Source: an uncultured Lachnospiraceae bacterium (GTDB taxonomy: Bacteria > Bacillota > Clostridia > Lachnospirales > Lachnospiraceae). Taken from it: a stretch of 34,367 nucleotides of DNA. The DNA is taken from positions 1-34,367 of the forward strand of contig CAMFDG010000021.1 in NCBI GenBank assembly GCA_945949045.1. Reading direction: 5' to 3'. Below are positions 1 through 7,356 of this stretch, piece by piece. The notes under the pieces are model-generated. The model saw only the letters and a program-made list of their open reading frames with translations, was not told the DNA's origin and did not search any database. The position numbers and the translations under genes are program-made. How positions within the stretch are numbered: the first letter of the stretch is position 1; each line of letters begins with the position of its first letter.

Positions 1-58
1 ACTTCTCTCTTTTTCGATTGTGTACTAAGGAAAAATATAACCACCTCCGAACATTACT

Positions 59-100
59 ACTATCATTTGATAGTATACTTGTCAATTGATAGTTTGTCAA
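59..100 (-). promoter_or_regulatory. Outward (leftward) sigma-A promoter with palindromic operator
   Basis: Read on the minus strand, there is a consensus promoter: -35 TTGACA (95-100), a 17-bp spacer and -10 TATACT (72-77). The palindrome ACTATCATTTGATAGT (59-74) overlaps the -10 and the expected start site. A half-related word, TGATAG, occurs in the spacer with TCAATTGA (82-89). A GGAGGTGG ribosome site follows at 41-48. The driven gene must begin beyond the left edge, because no start codon is usable in the last 40 bases. The layout suggests a repressor of MarR/TetR type occupying the -10 region; that is inference. Confidence 0.7.
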
Positions 101-116
101 GTAGATTACAAGATTA

Positions 117-142
117 CGTTAACTTCCTGTAGAAAGTTAACG
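117..142. repeat. 26-bp imperfect palindrome
   Basis: CGTTAACTT at 117-125 pairs with AAGTTAACG at 134-142 around a short centre. There is no T-tract on either side, so it is not an obvious intrinsic terminator. It lies between the leftward promoter and the end of the small zinc-ribbon gene. It could be a protein-binding site or a remnant of an element end. Function is unknown. Confidence 0.5.
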
Positions 143-210
143 GATTAATCCCGCTTTCATTCATCTAAAATACAGGCATCCTCCGCAAACAGATTATCTG
201 TTACAGGAAT

Positions 211-381
211 TCAATACCTCAAATTTCTTTCATCAATGGTTTTTCCACACTTTGCACACTTACATACTTTTAATATTCTTCTTTTCATCTGTTGCCCCCT
301 GGACATCTGCGCAAAACAATAGGGACAGCAGTTATTTGTGAATTTGCTCGGTTTAACGATATGGCCTTTATCAATTTTCAT
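211..381 (-). CDS. Small zinc-ribbon protein, 56 aa
   Basis: An ATG at 381 opens a 56-residue basic protein. It carries a CCPYC cluster (residues 18-22) and a C-K-C-A-K-C-G cluster (residues 40-46), a two-knuckle pattern typical of zinc ribbons, followed by KTIDERNLRY at the end. The start overlaps the stop of a broken upstream ORF as ATGA, suggesting the two once formed a coupled unit. No strong ribosome site precedes it, which fits coupling. I do not recognise the family. Small zinc-ribbon proteins of this size are frequent in mobile elements, but no mobility gene is present here. The spacing of cysteines and the intact frame argue that it is, or recently was, a real gene. Confidence 0.55.
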   Translation of the reverse strand: MKIDKGHIVKPSKFTNNCCPYCFAQMSRGQQMKRRILKVCKCAKCGKTIDERNLRY

Positions 382-590
382 CCGTCATCAACTTCTATAA
401 AGTCCGAAACCTCCCCGTCATGGGTCTCACCAGCTCCTCATCCCCTCGACACTTCTTCATAATTTATGGATGCTGCTGAATTACCCCAAATGCAATCGTT
501 TCCGATATCCAATGATACATCCAAAAGTAACAATGCTTTAATGGGTATCTCTACACTTTCTTTGATACAAACAAATATCGCAATTAAATT
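378..590 (-). pseudogene. Broken small ORF upstream of the zinc-ribbon gene
   Basis: One minus-strand frame from 590 to 378 reads as plausible protein (for example SLDIGNDCIWGNSAASINYE, then GAGETHDGEVSDF). It is cut by an in-frame TGA at 438-440 and has no start codon. In the adjacent frame just upstream, the segment CDICLYQRKC also looks protein-like, suggesting a frameshift near 545-550. The ORF ends in TGA overlapping the ATG of the zinc-ribbon gene. I do not recognise the family. A decayed gene is the simplest reading. Recoding of the TGA is unlikely because no selenocysteine-type context was seen. Confidence 0.4.
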
Positions 591-642
591 TTACGCCTAA
601 CCCAAAGCAAAATCAATTCTATTCCTTATCTGATAAAATATT

Positions 643-670
643 ATTATAGCTGCACATGACGTGCAGTCAA
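643..670 (-). promoter_or_regulatory. Probable promoter with a palindrome in the spacer
   Basis: Minus-strand -35 TTGACT (665-670), a 16-bp spacer and -10 TATAAT (643-648). The spacer is almost entirely an inverted repeat, CTGCAC-N5-GTGCAG (649-665 read on plus), a good candidate operator. The promoter points at the decayed ORF and the zinc-ribbon gene. Confidence 0.5.
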
Positions 671-694
671 TAAAAAGGCTTTTCATGGCAGCCT
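669..694 (-). terminator. Weak terminator after the macrodomain operon
   Basis: Read on the minus strand, AGGCT and AGCCT form a 5-bp stem with a 9-nt loop followed by TTTTTATT. The stem is short. It follows the stop of the small membrane protein by about 43 bases and overlaps the -35 of the next promoter. Confidence 0.4.
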
Positions 695-737
695 GCCCAA
701 AAGCATTACTAATATGTTTCAGTACCAACAAAGCCGT

Positions 738-959
738 CTACCCCGGCAAAATCACATGAATACCGGCCATAAAAACCTTCGCTCCTACCGGTATCAGAAT
801 CAGGGTACAGCAGAGAACAGCTCCCAGCACACACAGTACCACTCCAATGGGCAGAAGGATAAACAGCCACAGACAGGCTTTTAACAGTGCACCTGTTACA
901 GTAAATCCCACCCAAAACAAAACGGATAACAATACCAAACAAATCATAAATGTAATCAT
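738..959 (-). CDS. Small integral membrane protein, 73 aa
   Basis: The ATG at 959 is chosen because it follows the stop of the macrodomain gene (961-963) by a single base and has GAAGGGATGG as ribosome site. An earlier ATG at 1052 in the same frame lies wholly inside the macrodomain gene. The protein is almost all hydrophobic, with about two membrane segments (roughly residues 1-20 and 24-60), and ends in GIHVILPG. I do not recognise a family. Its tight spacing suggests translational coupling to the ADP-ribose hydrolase, but a functional link is only inferred. Confidence 0.6.
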   Translation of the reverse strand: MITFMICLVLLSVLFWVGFTVTGALLKACLWLFILLPIGVVLCVLGAVLCCTLILIPVGAKVFMAGIHVILPG

Positions 960-960
960 T

Positions 961-1518
961 CTATACCATCCCTTCATTCTCCAGACCAAGCTTTTTCTCA
1001 TCGTAAAGGCAGTCAACTTCCTTTTCATACACCTTCTGGGTATGTTCGTCAAACAATACCCATTCCACCAGATCGAACGCCTGACTGTTTTCTCTCAGAT
1101 ATCTTACGACCGTGCTTACCGCTGTCCTTGCCGCCAGTTCTACCGGAAAACAATATACTCCAGTAGAAATTGACGGAAATGCAATCGACCGGATTCCATG
1201 TTGTGCGGCTACGCATAACGAATTGTAGTAACAGGAAGCAAGCAGTTCCTCCTCATGGGCGCCGCCTCCGTTCCAGATTGGTCCCACCGTATGAATCACA
1301 TACTTGCAGGGTAGATCATAGGCTTTCGTAATTTTGGCCTCACCCGTATCACATCCATGCAGTGTGCGGCATTCTTCCAGCAGCTTCGGTCCGGCGGCCC
1401 GGTGAATGGCACCGTCCACACCACCACCGCCAAGCATTGAACAGTTTGCTGCATTGACGATTGCCTGCACGTTCTTTATTTTCGTAATATCGCCTCTAAC
1501 TGTCTTGAGAAGTACCAT
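961..1518 (-). CDS. Macrodomain ADP-ribose hydrolase (O-acetyl-ADP-ribose deacetylase type)
   Basis: The 185-aa protein is a single macrodomain of the MacroD/YmdB class. This class hydrolyses O-acetyl-ADP-ribose or removes mono-ADP-ribose from proteins, probably in the cytoplasm. Visible landmarks are GDIT (9-12), [20 protein letters not shown] (20-39) with the asparagine and glycine loop that bind the distal ribose, TGEAKIT (58-64), HTVGP (76-80) and the second loop [10 protein letters not shown] (116-125). The family usually has G where this protein has C in VYCFP. Length is normal for the family, with about 15 extra C-terminal residues. A -10-like TATAAT lies at 1539-1544. The ribosome site is weak (AGTGAG). 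No ADP-ribosyltransferase partner is visible nearby. Confidence 0.92.
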   Translation of the reverse strand: MVLLKTVRGDITKIKNVQAIVNAANCSMLGGGGVDGAIHRAAGPKLLEECRTLHGCDTGEAKITKAYDLPCKYVIHTVGPIWNGGGAHEEELLASCYYNSLCVAAQHGIRSIAFPSISTGVYCFPVELAARTAVSTVVRYLRENSQAFDLVEWVLFDEHTQKVYEKEVDCLYDEKKLGLENEGMV

Positions 1519-1970
1519 TTATCATGTCTCACTTTCTTATTATAAATAAAAACTTAACTATTCAGACCCCCATGCAAATCAGGAAAACAGATTCGTAATA
1601 CTTGCATGAAAGAAGCTGTTTTTCTGCTTCACATGTGTTGATATGGACAGATCTGATTTGTAAAAGGGCATATGTTAAATAAATTTATTTTCCATGCCCA
1701 ATTTCCCTGATAATATTTCCTTAAAATGGCATAATCGGGCGTTTAGACCAATAACTCGCTGTGCACGCCCATGGTTTCATCATTTCACGGGATGTGAACA
1801 TCAAATATTTGTTCTCCACGCCCAAAACATCATATATTATGCAGAAAAACAGGGCAAAATGGGCAGTACGTTTTGCTTTTTCCAATATATGCCCAAAACA
1901 TTATTATGGACTATCCAACTTGACACTGTTGAAAGACACAGATGATCAAAAGAGCTGGATTTGCGAAATC
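1519..1970. other. Gene-free interval of about 450 bp
   Basis: No convincing coding frame was found. The interval holds a 7-bp inverted repeat, CATGCAA (1571-1577) with TTGCATG (1602-1608), and the degenerate GCCC/GGGC repeat stretch at about 1668-1895. It separates the macrodomain gene from the end of the rhodanese gene, and no strong terminator for the latter is seen. Confidence 0.6.
1668..1895. repeat. Degenerate direct repeats with GCCC/GGGC arms
   Basis: Two roughly 68-bp segments, read on the minus strand from about 1868 to 1800 and from about 1743 to 1675, can be aligned. Each begins with TGCCCA or CGCCCG, then TTTTGCC or TTATGCC, an AT-rich middle, then TTGGGC and GTGGA or ATGGA, then A/T-rich sequence. 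Further copies of the arms occur at 1766 (CGCCCA), 1890 (TGCCCA) and 1667 (GGGCAT). Each unit could fold through the GCCC/GGGC arms. Identity is low, so this is a decayed repeat at best. Confidence 0.4.
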
Positions 1971-2363
1971 TTACTCGCCGACCCCGGATACTATTTCCCC
2001 AGTCCAGTCATTGATACCGCCAAATTCCACAATATTAGTGTACCCCAGCTTAACAAGCTTCTCCGCCGCTTGCTTGCTGCGATTTCCGGAACGGCAGTAG
2101 ACCATGATCAATTGGTCTTTATCCGCCAGCTCCGATATCTCATCAGAGCCAATTGTTTCATTCGGAATGCAGATAGCTCCCAAAATATGTTTTTCTTCGT
2201 ATTCTTCCTCTGTGCGAACATCCAGAATGATGTAATCCGATTCCTCCTGCATCATTGTGACAGCCTCATCGGTGCTGATCTGTTTATAGGATAATTCCGA
2301 TGCAGCTGTCCCACAGCCGGATAATAACATTATACTTAATACAACCATGACTATTTTCTTCAT
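1971..2363 (-). CDS. Rhodanese-domain lipoprotein, 130 aa
   Basis: A lipoprotein signal peptide (hydrophobic residues 4-14) ends in the lipobox LSGC with Cys17 as the lipidation site. A single rhodanese domain follows, with DVRTEEEYEEKHILGA (48-63) and the active-site loop CRSGNRS starting at Cys90. The family carries sulfur as a cysteine persulfide. An extracytoplasmic, membrane-tethered version may act in sulfur transfer or thiol chemistry at the cell surface, but the exact substrate is not known. Its start overlaps the stop of the preceding gene by four bases (ATGA), so the two are translated together. Confidence 0.88.
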   Translation of the reverse strand: MKKIVMVVLSIMLLSGCGTAASELSYKQISTDEAVTMMQEESDYIILDVRTEEEYEEKHILGAICIPNETIGSDEISELADKDQLIMVYCRSGNRSKQAAEKLVKLGYTNIVEFGGINDWTGEIVSGVGE

Positions 2364-2656
2364 TTTGCGTTTTCCTCGCCCTGAACATCAGCCATTTCCC
2401 TAAGCGCTTCCATATAATTATCCATCCAGGCTGCCATTTTGACAGCTGTTTTAGATTCCTCATCCGGCTTGTCTATATCTACCGGCCACTCATCGCCTTC
2501 TTCAATTTTCTGATACTCCAGCCAGTCTTCGGGTACTTCAAACCGGCACTCTCTGCCATCATCACTTTCCAATGTGACAAGTGCCATCAATGGTTCTCCC
2601 GGCATTCGTTCTTCACAGCCATAATCTGCCTCTGCTATTCTACTCACATACCACAT
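2360..2656 (-). CDS. Hypothetical acidic protein, 98 aa
   Basis: A small, acidic, soluble protein with no signal peptide or membrane segment. The N-terminal part reads like a small beta fold (YVSRIAEADYGCEERMPGEP, then LVTLESDDGRECRFEVPE), and the C-terminal 35 residues are likely helical. The single Cys pair (14 and 37) has no metal-site spacing. I do not recognise the family. It overlaps the rhodanese lipoprotein gene by four bases and starts 10 bases after the glycosyltransferase pseudogene ends, so it sits in the middle of the trmO operon. An intact frame and coupling support it as a real gene. Confidence 0.65.
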   Translation of the reverse strand: MWYVSRIAEADYGCEERMPGEPLMALVTLESDDGRECRFEVPEDWLEYQKIEEGDEWPVDIDKPDEESKTAVKMAAWMDNYMEALREMADVQGEENAK

Positions 2657-2666
2657 ACTTTAACAT

Positions 2667-3604
2667 CTACTTCTCCAACGCAAGTATCACCGCATCCGTA
2701 AGTACCTTTCTGGTATAATATCCATGGGTAATCAAAAACTGGATTCTCTTAACATTGTCCAGCGTCTGCCGGTACTGCTGCTCCGTCAGCGACTGCACAA
2801 GCTGATCTGCCTCCTCAATGGACTCTGCTTCCCAGCCAATTTCCTGCTCCTTAACAAAATCAGCAACATGAATCCCCTTCTGCACAATCAGAGGGTTTCC
2901 GGCCGCCAGAAAGGTTGTCGCCTTAAAAGGCAGATTTAACCGGTAATAAGCATATTGATCGTCACCAGCCCACACAAGGCCAAAACCGCCCTCCGACATC
3001 TCCGAAAGCAGTGATACCCCGATTCTCTCCCCCATACATTTCGTGTTGGAACCTGGATCTGCCGCTTTCTTTCCATACAGGACAATCGGTGTCTTTCCCT
3101 GGTAATGGTTCACAAAACCAAACCGATCGGGCGAACCGGTGAAGATCATTTTTCTTTGAAAGGTATGCCGCTCCATTCCCACATCAAGTGGATAATCAAA
3201 TATGGTCTGAAAGCATACCTTCTCCACCTTCAAACCGTGCTCTTTCAAACATTCATACATTTTTTGGGAAGGAAGGATCAGGACATCGGCCTTGTTGTAC
3301 AGATTGATGACCGCCCGCAGATTTTCCTCACCGGAATCAAACTGCAGTGGCACCACATCGTGAATAAACATGATCAATTTCACTTGGTAGTTTTTCAGCT
3401 TATCAATCAAACGTTCCTCATAGCGCATATCATTCCAGGTGGGAAGCTGCAAACATTGTCTACCCTGGATGGATACTTATAAATGGAGACCTCCAATCCT
3501 GCATCCTGCGCGAATTCCGAGGCAATCTTTGCAACACTGTGCATTGCAACAGAAGTCGCTGAGCTTCCTGAAATTCCGTATCAATTTGTAATATGTAACC
3601 GCAT
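2667..3604 (-). pseudogene. Gtf3-like glycosyltransferase, disrupted near its N-terminus
   Basis: The region from 3452 down (about 261 residues) matches the body of Gtf3/galactofuranosyltransferase-like sugar transferases: LPTWNDMRYEERLIDKL, MFIHDVVPLQF, KADVLILPS, IFTGSPDRFGF, and GGFGLVWAGDD followed by FLAAGNPLIV. Upstream, an ATG at 3604 with a GGAG site begins MRLHITN, the expected family start, but codon 8 is TGA (3581-3583). The frame then continues as YGISGSSATSVAMHSVAKIA and EVSIYKYPS before losing register near 3455-3465. Relative to the family, about 30 residues are missing there. A TTG at 3452 could start the truncated body but has no ribosome site. The ATG begins one base after the trmO stop, so the gene was once translationally coupled. 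I infer a pseudogene. Confidence 0.8.
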
Positions 3605-3605
3605 A

Positions 3606-4310
3606 CTATTCTCCTTTCTTCACTGGTGCAAAACCCTCATTTCTTAACTCCACCCCTACCACTGTGAGCACTCCCCCGGAAACCACAAACCGGATATCAT
3701 AATCTGCAAAGGCCATCCCATACACGTAATCCGGCTTTTTGTTATAGGCCGCCCGGGGATCCTGGGCGAGCACATCCACCGCCGTCTTACGCAGTTCCTC
3801 CGGAAGCTCGAAAAGAAGTTCCTCTGGAAAAATCACCGGAATATGTGAATCCTTAAGTTCCTCCCCAAAACCACCTTTTGCCTCGGTGTGTGCATCCGCA
3901 TATGGCAGATAAGGCTTGATATCATAAAGCGGCGTGCCGTCCAAAAGATCTATCCCGGAAACCGTCAGAACCGGACCGATTGCTTCCTCCAGACGCACAC
4001 CCAACAGCTTCACGCAGGACAGACCGATAGAATTCGGCCGGAAAGGCGAACGGGTGGCAAAGACTCCCATTCGCTTTCTTCCACCGAGACGCGGTGGCGC
4101 CACCGTGGCATGAAATTCCTCCTGATGGGCTTTGGAGAAATCCCACAAAAGCCATAGGTGGGAAAACTCCTCAATACCCTTCACCGCATCCGGATTCCGG
4201 AATTTTGGCTCAAAAACAATTTCACCAATTGCGTTCTCCACCAGACCGCTCTGACGCGGTATCCCGAATTTTTCCGGAAACTGCGTATGAATATATCCGA
4301 TATATTCCAT
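3606..4310 (-). CDS. trmO: tRNA (N6-threonylcarbamoyladenosine(37)-N6)-methyltransferase TrmO
   Basis: A TsaA/TrmO-family protein of 234 aa. The family methylates N6 of threonylcarbamoyladenosine at position 37 of ANN-decoding tRNAs, using S-adenosylmethionine bound in a beta-barrel fold. The signature ATRSPFRPNSIGLS spans about residues 85-98, preceded by FSHLWLLWDFSK (49-60) and APPRLGG. The C-terminal domain (DPRAAYNKKPDYVYGMAF) is also typical. Length is normal. It is the gene just before the glycosyltransferase pseudogene and follows a 63-aa protein by about 35 bases, in one leftward run. Older annotations call the family TsaA or YaeB. Confidence 0.92.
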   Translation of the reverse strand: MEYIGYIHTQFPEKFGIPRQSGLVENAIGEIVFEPKFRNPDAVKGIEEFSHLWLLWDFSKAHQEEFHATVAPPRLGGRKRMGVFATRSPFRPNSIGLSCVKLLGVRLEEAIGPVLTVSGIDLLDGTPLYDIKPYLPYADAHTEAKGGFGEELKDSHIPVIFPEELLFELPEELRKTAVDVLAQDPRAAYNKKPDYVYGMAFADYDIRFVVSGGVLTVVGVELRNEGFAPVKKGE

Positions 4311-4345
4311 CTTTTCTCCCCTGTATTTTGTAATGCCTGTTCTTT

Positions 4346-4537
4346 TTACTTTGTCCTGCCGGTTTCAGCAATATTTTGGACAAGATTCTGCATCTCTTCC
4401 TTTGATGCAACCCCTCGCGCAGCCTCGATCACCTGTCGTTTTTCCTCTTCGTTCATAGCTGCAAAACTGCTCATGGCCTCCTCGTTCATTGCCAGACCAA
4501 AACCGAGCCCAAGCGGAAGTCCATCCTCTTTTACCAT
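4346..4537 (-). CDS. Small conserved-looking protein, 63 aa
   Basis: A 63-residue soluble protein starting at 4537 after a good AGAGGTGG site. The first third is glycine-rich (GLPLGLGFGLAMNEEAM) and the rest is a likely amphipathic helix (MNEEEKRQVIEAARGVASKE). I recall proteins of this shape as hypothetical proteins in Lachnospiraceae, but no function is known to me. It lies between spoVAC and trmO on the same strand with short gaps, so it is probably co-transcribed. Confidence 0.65.
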   Translation of the reverse strand: MVKEDGLPLGLGFGLAMNEEAMSSFAAMNEEEKRQVIEAARGVASKEEMQNLVQNIAETGRTK

Positions 4538-4602
4538 TCGAATCCACCTCTTTTCAAGTTTTTTCGAATTTAGTATTTCCTTCCGTAAAGCCCTCTATTC
4601 AA

Positions 4603-5082
4603 TTACGCCCAGCCAAAGCATTTAAAGATCCAATAGATCAATCCCAGCACCCAGCTGGAAAAAATCCCGTATAAGATGACGGGCCCCGCAATCTTAAAAA
4701 TTTGACAGCCGATACCGAATACCTGTCCTTCCTTCTGAAACTCCACTGCCGAAGCGCAGACACCATTGGCGAAACCGGTAATCGGAACCAGCGCTCCCGC
4801 ACCTCCCCAGATGGCCAGAAGACCATATACATTACAGCTGGTTAAAATCACGGAAAGCAGCACCAGAATCAGGCTGCACCACATTCCGGCGTCGTCCTTA
4901 TCCAGCCCAAAGGCATTCATGGCAATATTTGTGATCACCTGGCCCAGAAGACAGATGGTGCCTCCCAGTAAAAAAGCTTTTCCCATGTTTGCCCATAGAT
5001 TATGCTTCGGTGTCACCTGTTCCACATAGTCATTGTATTCCTGATTGCGTTTTTCCTGCTGCTCCTGTGTTAATTCGCTCAT
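4603..5082 (-). CDS. spoVAC: Stage V sporulation protein AC
   Basis: SpoVAC is a membrane component of the SpoVA complex that moves calcium-dipicolinate across the inner forespore/spore membrane; it has been described as mechanosensitive. The 159-aa protein has about four membrane segments (roughly 35-55, 69-90, 95-112 and 130-155). It carries the family core GGTICLLGQ, GALVPITGFANGVCASAVEF and GQVFGIGCQIFKIAGPVI. The start at 5082 is preferred because GAGGGAG precedes it at proper distance; an earlier ATG at 5106 has no site. Unlike the usual contiguous spoVA operon, this copy lies about 3.2 kb from spoVAB, with marR, the flotillin gene, the palindrome and another gene between. spoVAD and spoVAE do not follow it. 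Confidence 0.9.
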   Translation of the reverse strand: MSELTQEQQEKRNQEYNDYVEQVTPKHNLWANMGKAFLLGGTICLLGQVITNIAMNAFGLDKDDAGMWCSLILVLLSVILTSCNVYGLLAIWGGAGALVPITGFANGVCASAVEFQKEGQVFGIGCQIFKIAGPVILYGIFSSWVLGLIYWIFKCFGWA

Positions 5083-5182
5083 CGCACACTCCCTCAACTC
5101 ATTCATATATTTTCAGACTGCAAAACAATATGCACTCCAATAACTATGATTTAGTTTCTCCGTAAATGTGCAGATTATACCA

Positions 5183-5620
5183 TTATTCCTGCGGCTGTTC
5201 CGCAAGCAGATCCCTGATTTTACTAAGAGTCAGAAGCGTAGTCTCCAGATCCTCCTTACGAATATTTGTAAGAATCTTTTCGTAAGCATTCATCATATGC
5301 TCCTTCTGCCGTCTCATCAGCTCTTTTGCACTGGTCGTCAGTGTGATGAAGGTGCGTTCCTCCTTCATATCCGTCTTCCAGCTCACATAGCCTTTCTCCT
5401 GGAGTTTCTTCACCGTAATGGAAATCTTCGCCATCGGCAGACCCATAAACTCTGCCAGTTCACTTAAGTACACACCCTCCTCCAATTCAGAGGTCTCCAT
5501 ACATTTCTTAATATTGTACAGGAAAAAATAATCGGTCCGGTCCAGAAAGGCAAAGACCTTCTCCACATTCATGCTCTTTAAGAAAAATTCTTCTTCTGTG
5601 TTACTTATATTTTTCTGCAT
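5183..5620 (-). CDS. MarR-family transcriptional regulator
   Basis: A winged-helix regulator of about 145 aa. The helix-turn-helix is EGVYLSELAEFMGLPMAKISITVKKLQEKGYV (roughly residues 49-80), followed by a wing (EERTFITLTTSAKEL) and a C-terminal helix for dimer formation. MarR proteins bind palindromic operators and often respond to small ligands. Two ATGs lie at 5626 and 5620; GGGAGG is 8 bases from the second, which I chose. A TATAAT-like -10 lies at 5651-5656 with a poor -35. It sits between the flotillin and spoVAC genes. A hairpin terminator upstream isolates it from flotillin. Its target is not evident. Confidence 0.85.
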   Translation of the reverse strand: MQKNISNTEEEFFLKSMNVEKVFAFLDRTDYFFLYNIKKCMETSELEEGVYLSELAEFMGLPMAKISITVKKLQEKGYVSWKTDMKEERTFITLTTSAKELMRRQKEHMMNAYEKILTNIRKEDLETTLLTLSKIRDLLAEQPQE

Positions 5621-5691
5621 CTGCATTACCTCCCGTTCATTTCACCAATTATTATAACCTATTTGACTCATTTTTGTATGAAATTTGTATA

Positions 5692-5735
5692 AATAAAAAA
5701 TCCGCTGTACTCATTTTCCTTAGTATAGCGGATTT
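5692..5735 (-). terminator. Terminator after the flotillin gene
   Basis: The minus strand forms an imperfect stem, ATCCGCTATACT with AGTACAGCGGAT (5700-5733), with a short loop, followed by TTTTTTATTT. It lies 18 bases after the flotillin stop. The plus strand also has a partial T-tract, so it may work both ways. Confidence 0.85.
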
Positions 5736-5752
5736 TCATATAAATTACAATT

Positions 5753-7258
5753 TTATTCTAACGGCGTCTTTGGTTCCTTTACCACCACATTAATATCGTC
5801 CAGACCTGTCACATTGACATTTCGGTTTACCTTCGCATCATATGTATCTGCCTTCACGATTTCCGCCAGATCAATGCCTGTCGCTTCCTTCATGCTCTCA
5901 AAAAGCTTCGCCATCACAGCCGGAACATTACCGGCCACCTGATCCACACCATTTCCGGAGCCATCGCTGCCACCGATGATTGTAATCTTGTCGATCTGTC
6001 CCAGCGGCTCTGCGATCTTTGCTGCCACATCCGGGAGAACCTTGATCATCATCTCTGCAACGGCAGCCTTATTGTACTTGGCATAAGCCTCGGCCTTCTT
6101 CTCCATAGCCTCAGCCTCCGCGATACCCTTTGCCTGGATTGCAGATGCTTCTGCTTCTCCGACGGCACGGATACCGGCAGCCTCCTGCTCTTTGGAGTAG
6201 CGCTCTGCCTCCGCCTGGGCCTTTCTGGCCTCTGCGGCTCTCTGGGCCTCGAACTGCTTTGCCTCCGCATCCTTCTGACGCTGGTACAGATCCGCATCAG
6301 CTCTCTGCTGTGCAGCGTACTTGTCAGCTTCCGCCTGCTTCTTAACCTCTGCATCCAGAGCCTGCTCCTTGACTGCAACCTCCTTCTGCTTCAGCTCAAT
6401 CTCACGCTCCTGCTTGGCAATATTTGCATTGGCAGTGGTAATCTCGATGGTTTTCCGCTGCTCTTCCTTCTGGATCTCGTAAGCTGCATCAGCCTCAGCT
6501 TTCTTGGTATCTGCCTCGATCTGGAGCTCGGATTTCTTGATGGCCAGCTCGTTCTGTTTCTTGGCGATCTCTGTCTGGGCTGCTACGGCTGCATCGTTGG
6601 ATTCCTTATCCGCAGACGCCTGGGCAACCTTGATATCTCTCTCGCTCTCTGCTCTGGCAATGGCAGCAGCCTTCTTGATCTTAACGATGTTATCGATACC
6701 GAGATTCTCGATCACTTCGTTGCCATCCACGAAGTTCTGGACATTGAAGCTGATGATATCAAGTCCCATGGCAGCCAGATCCGGCTCTGCATTTTCTTTC
6801 ACCAGAGTGGCAAACTTCTGACGGTCGGAAACCATCTCCTCCAGCTTCATCTTACCCACGATCTCACGGACATTACCTTCCAGCACTTCCCTTGCGACTC
6901 CGGCTACATATTCCGTGTTCTTGTTCAGGAAGTTCTCTGCAGCCAGACGCAGACGCTCCGGATCATTGCTGATCTTGACGTTGACGGTGGCATCCACATT
7001 AATGTTGATGTAATCCGCTGTAGGAACCGCGTTGCTTGTCTTGACATCGATCGGAATCAGGCGAAGATTTAACTTATCCAGCCGCTCCAGAAACGGAATA
7101 CGGATCGTTGATTTTCCGATCACGATTTTAGACTTCTTCTTAAAACCTGAGATGATGAATGCCATATCCGGTGGCGCCTTCACGTATCCCACACACAGAA
7201 GTACAATCAGTAAAATCACTACGGCAGCGATCACTGCCAGCTTAATAATTTGGTCCAT
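5753..7258 (-). CDS. floT: Flotillin-like SPFH-domain membrane protein
   Basis: A 501-aa flotillin of the YuaG/FloT type. Such proteins scaffold ordered membrane patches and assist membrane-protein complexes. An N-terminal membrane anchor spans about residues 5-27. An SPFH/band-7 domain follows (about 30-200, with VPTADYININVDATV and LEGNVREIVGKMKLEEM). A long Ala/Glu/Lys-rich coiled coil (about 200-400, many AEAE-type repeats) comes next, then a flexible Gly-rich C-terminus (GGSDGSGNG). Length fits the family (around 500). It is a single gene, with its own promoter 46 bases upstream and a terminator after it. An NfeD-type partner, often adjacent in other bacteria, is absent. Confidence 0.92.
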   Translation of the reverse strand: MDQIIKLAVIAAVVILLIVLLCVGYVKAPPDMAFIISGFKKKSKIVIGKSTIRIPFLERLDKLNLRLIPIDVKTSNAVPTADYININVDATVNVKISNDPERLRLAAENFLNKNTEYVAGVAREVLEGNVREIVGKMKLEEMVSDRQKFATLVKENAEPDLAAMGLDIISFNVQNFVDGNEVIENLGIDNIVKIKKAAAIARAESERDIKVAQASADKESNDAAVAAQTEIAKKQNELAIKKSELQIEADTKKAEADAAYEIQKEEQRKTIEITTANANIAKQEREIELKQKEVAVKEQALDAEVKKQAEADKYAAQQRADADLYQRQKDAEAKQFEAQRAAEARKAQAEAERYSKEQEAAGIRAVGEAEASAIQAKGIAEAEAMEKKAEAYAKYNKAAVAEMMIKVLPDVAAKIAEPLGQIDKITIIGGSDGSGNGVDQVAGNVPAVMAKLFESMKEATGIDLAEIVKADTYDAKVNRNVNVTGLDDINVVVKEPKTPLE

Positions 7259-7303
7259 ATAGATTCCCTTTCCTAATATTTCACTTTTCAGAACTACATT
7301 TTC

Positions 7304-7333
7304 ATTTTACTATATTTTCAAGAATACCGTCAA
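7304..7333 (-). promoter_or_regulatory. Promoter of the flotillin gene
   Basis: On the minus strand: -35 TTGACG (7328-7333), an 18-bp spacer and -10 TAAAAT (7304-7309). The -35 begins only 24 bases from the left end of the 511-bp palindrome, so flotillin has an independent promoter just inside the gap. The ribosome site is AAAGGGA before the ATG at 7258. Confidence 0.6.
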
Positions 7334-7356
7334 TTACTTTCCGTTTATTCCTAAAG

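Noticed and set aside
3581-3583. Selenocysteine or other recoding of the TGA in the glycosyltransferase start region
   Set aside because: The family has Leu at this place, there is no visible SECIS-like hairpin need, and a frameshift with deletion follows, so decay explains it better.
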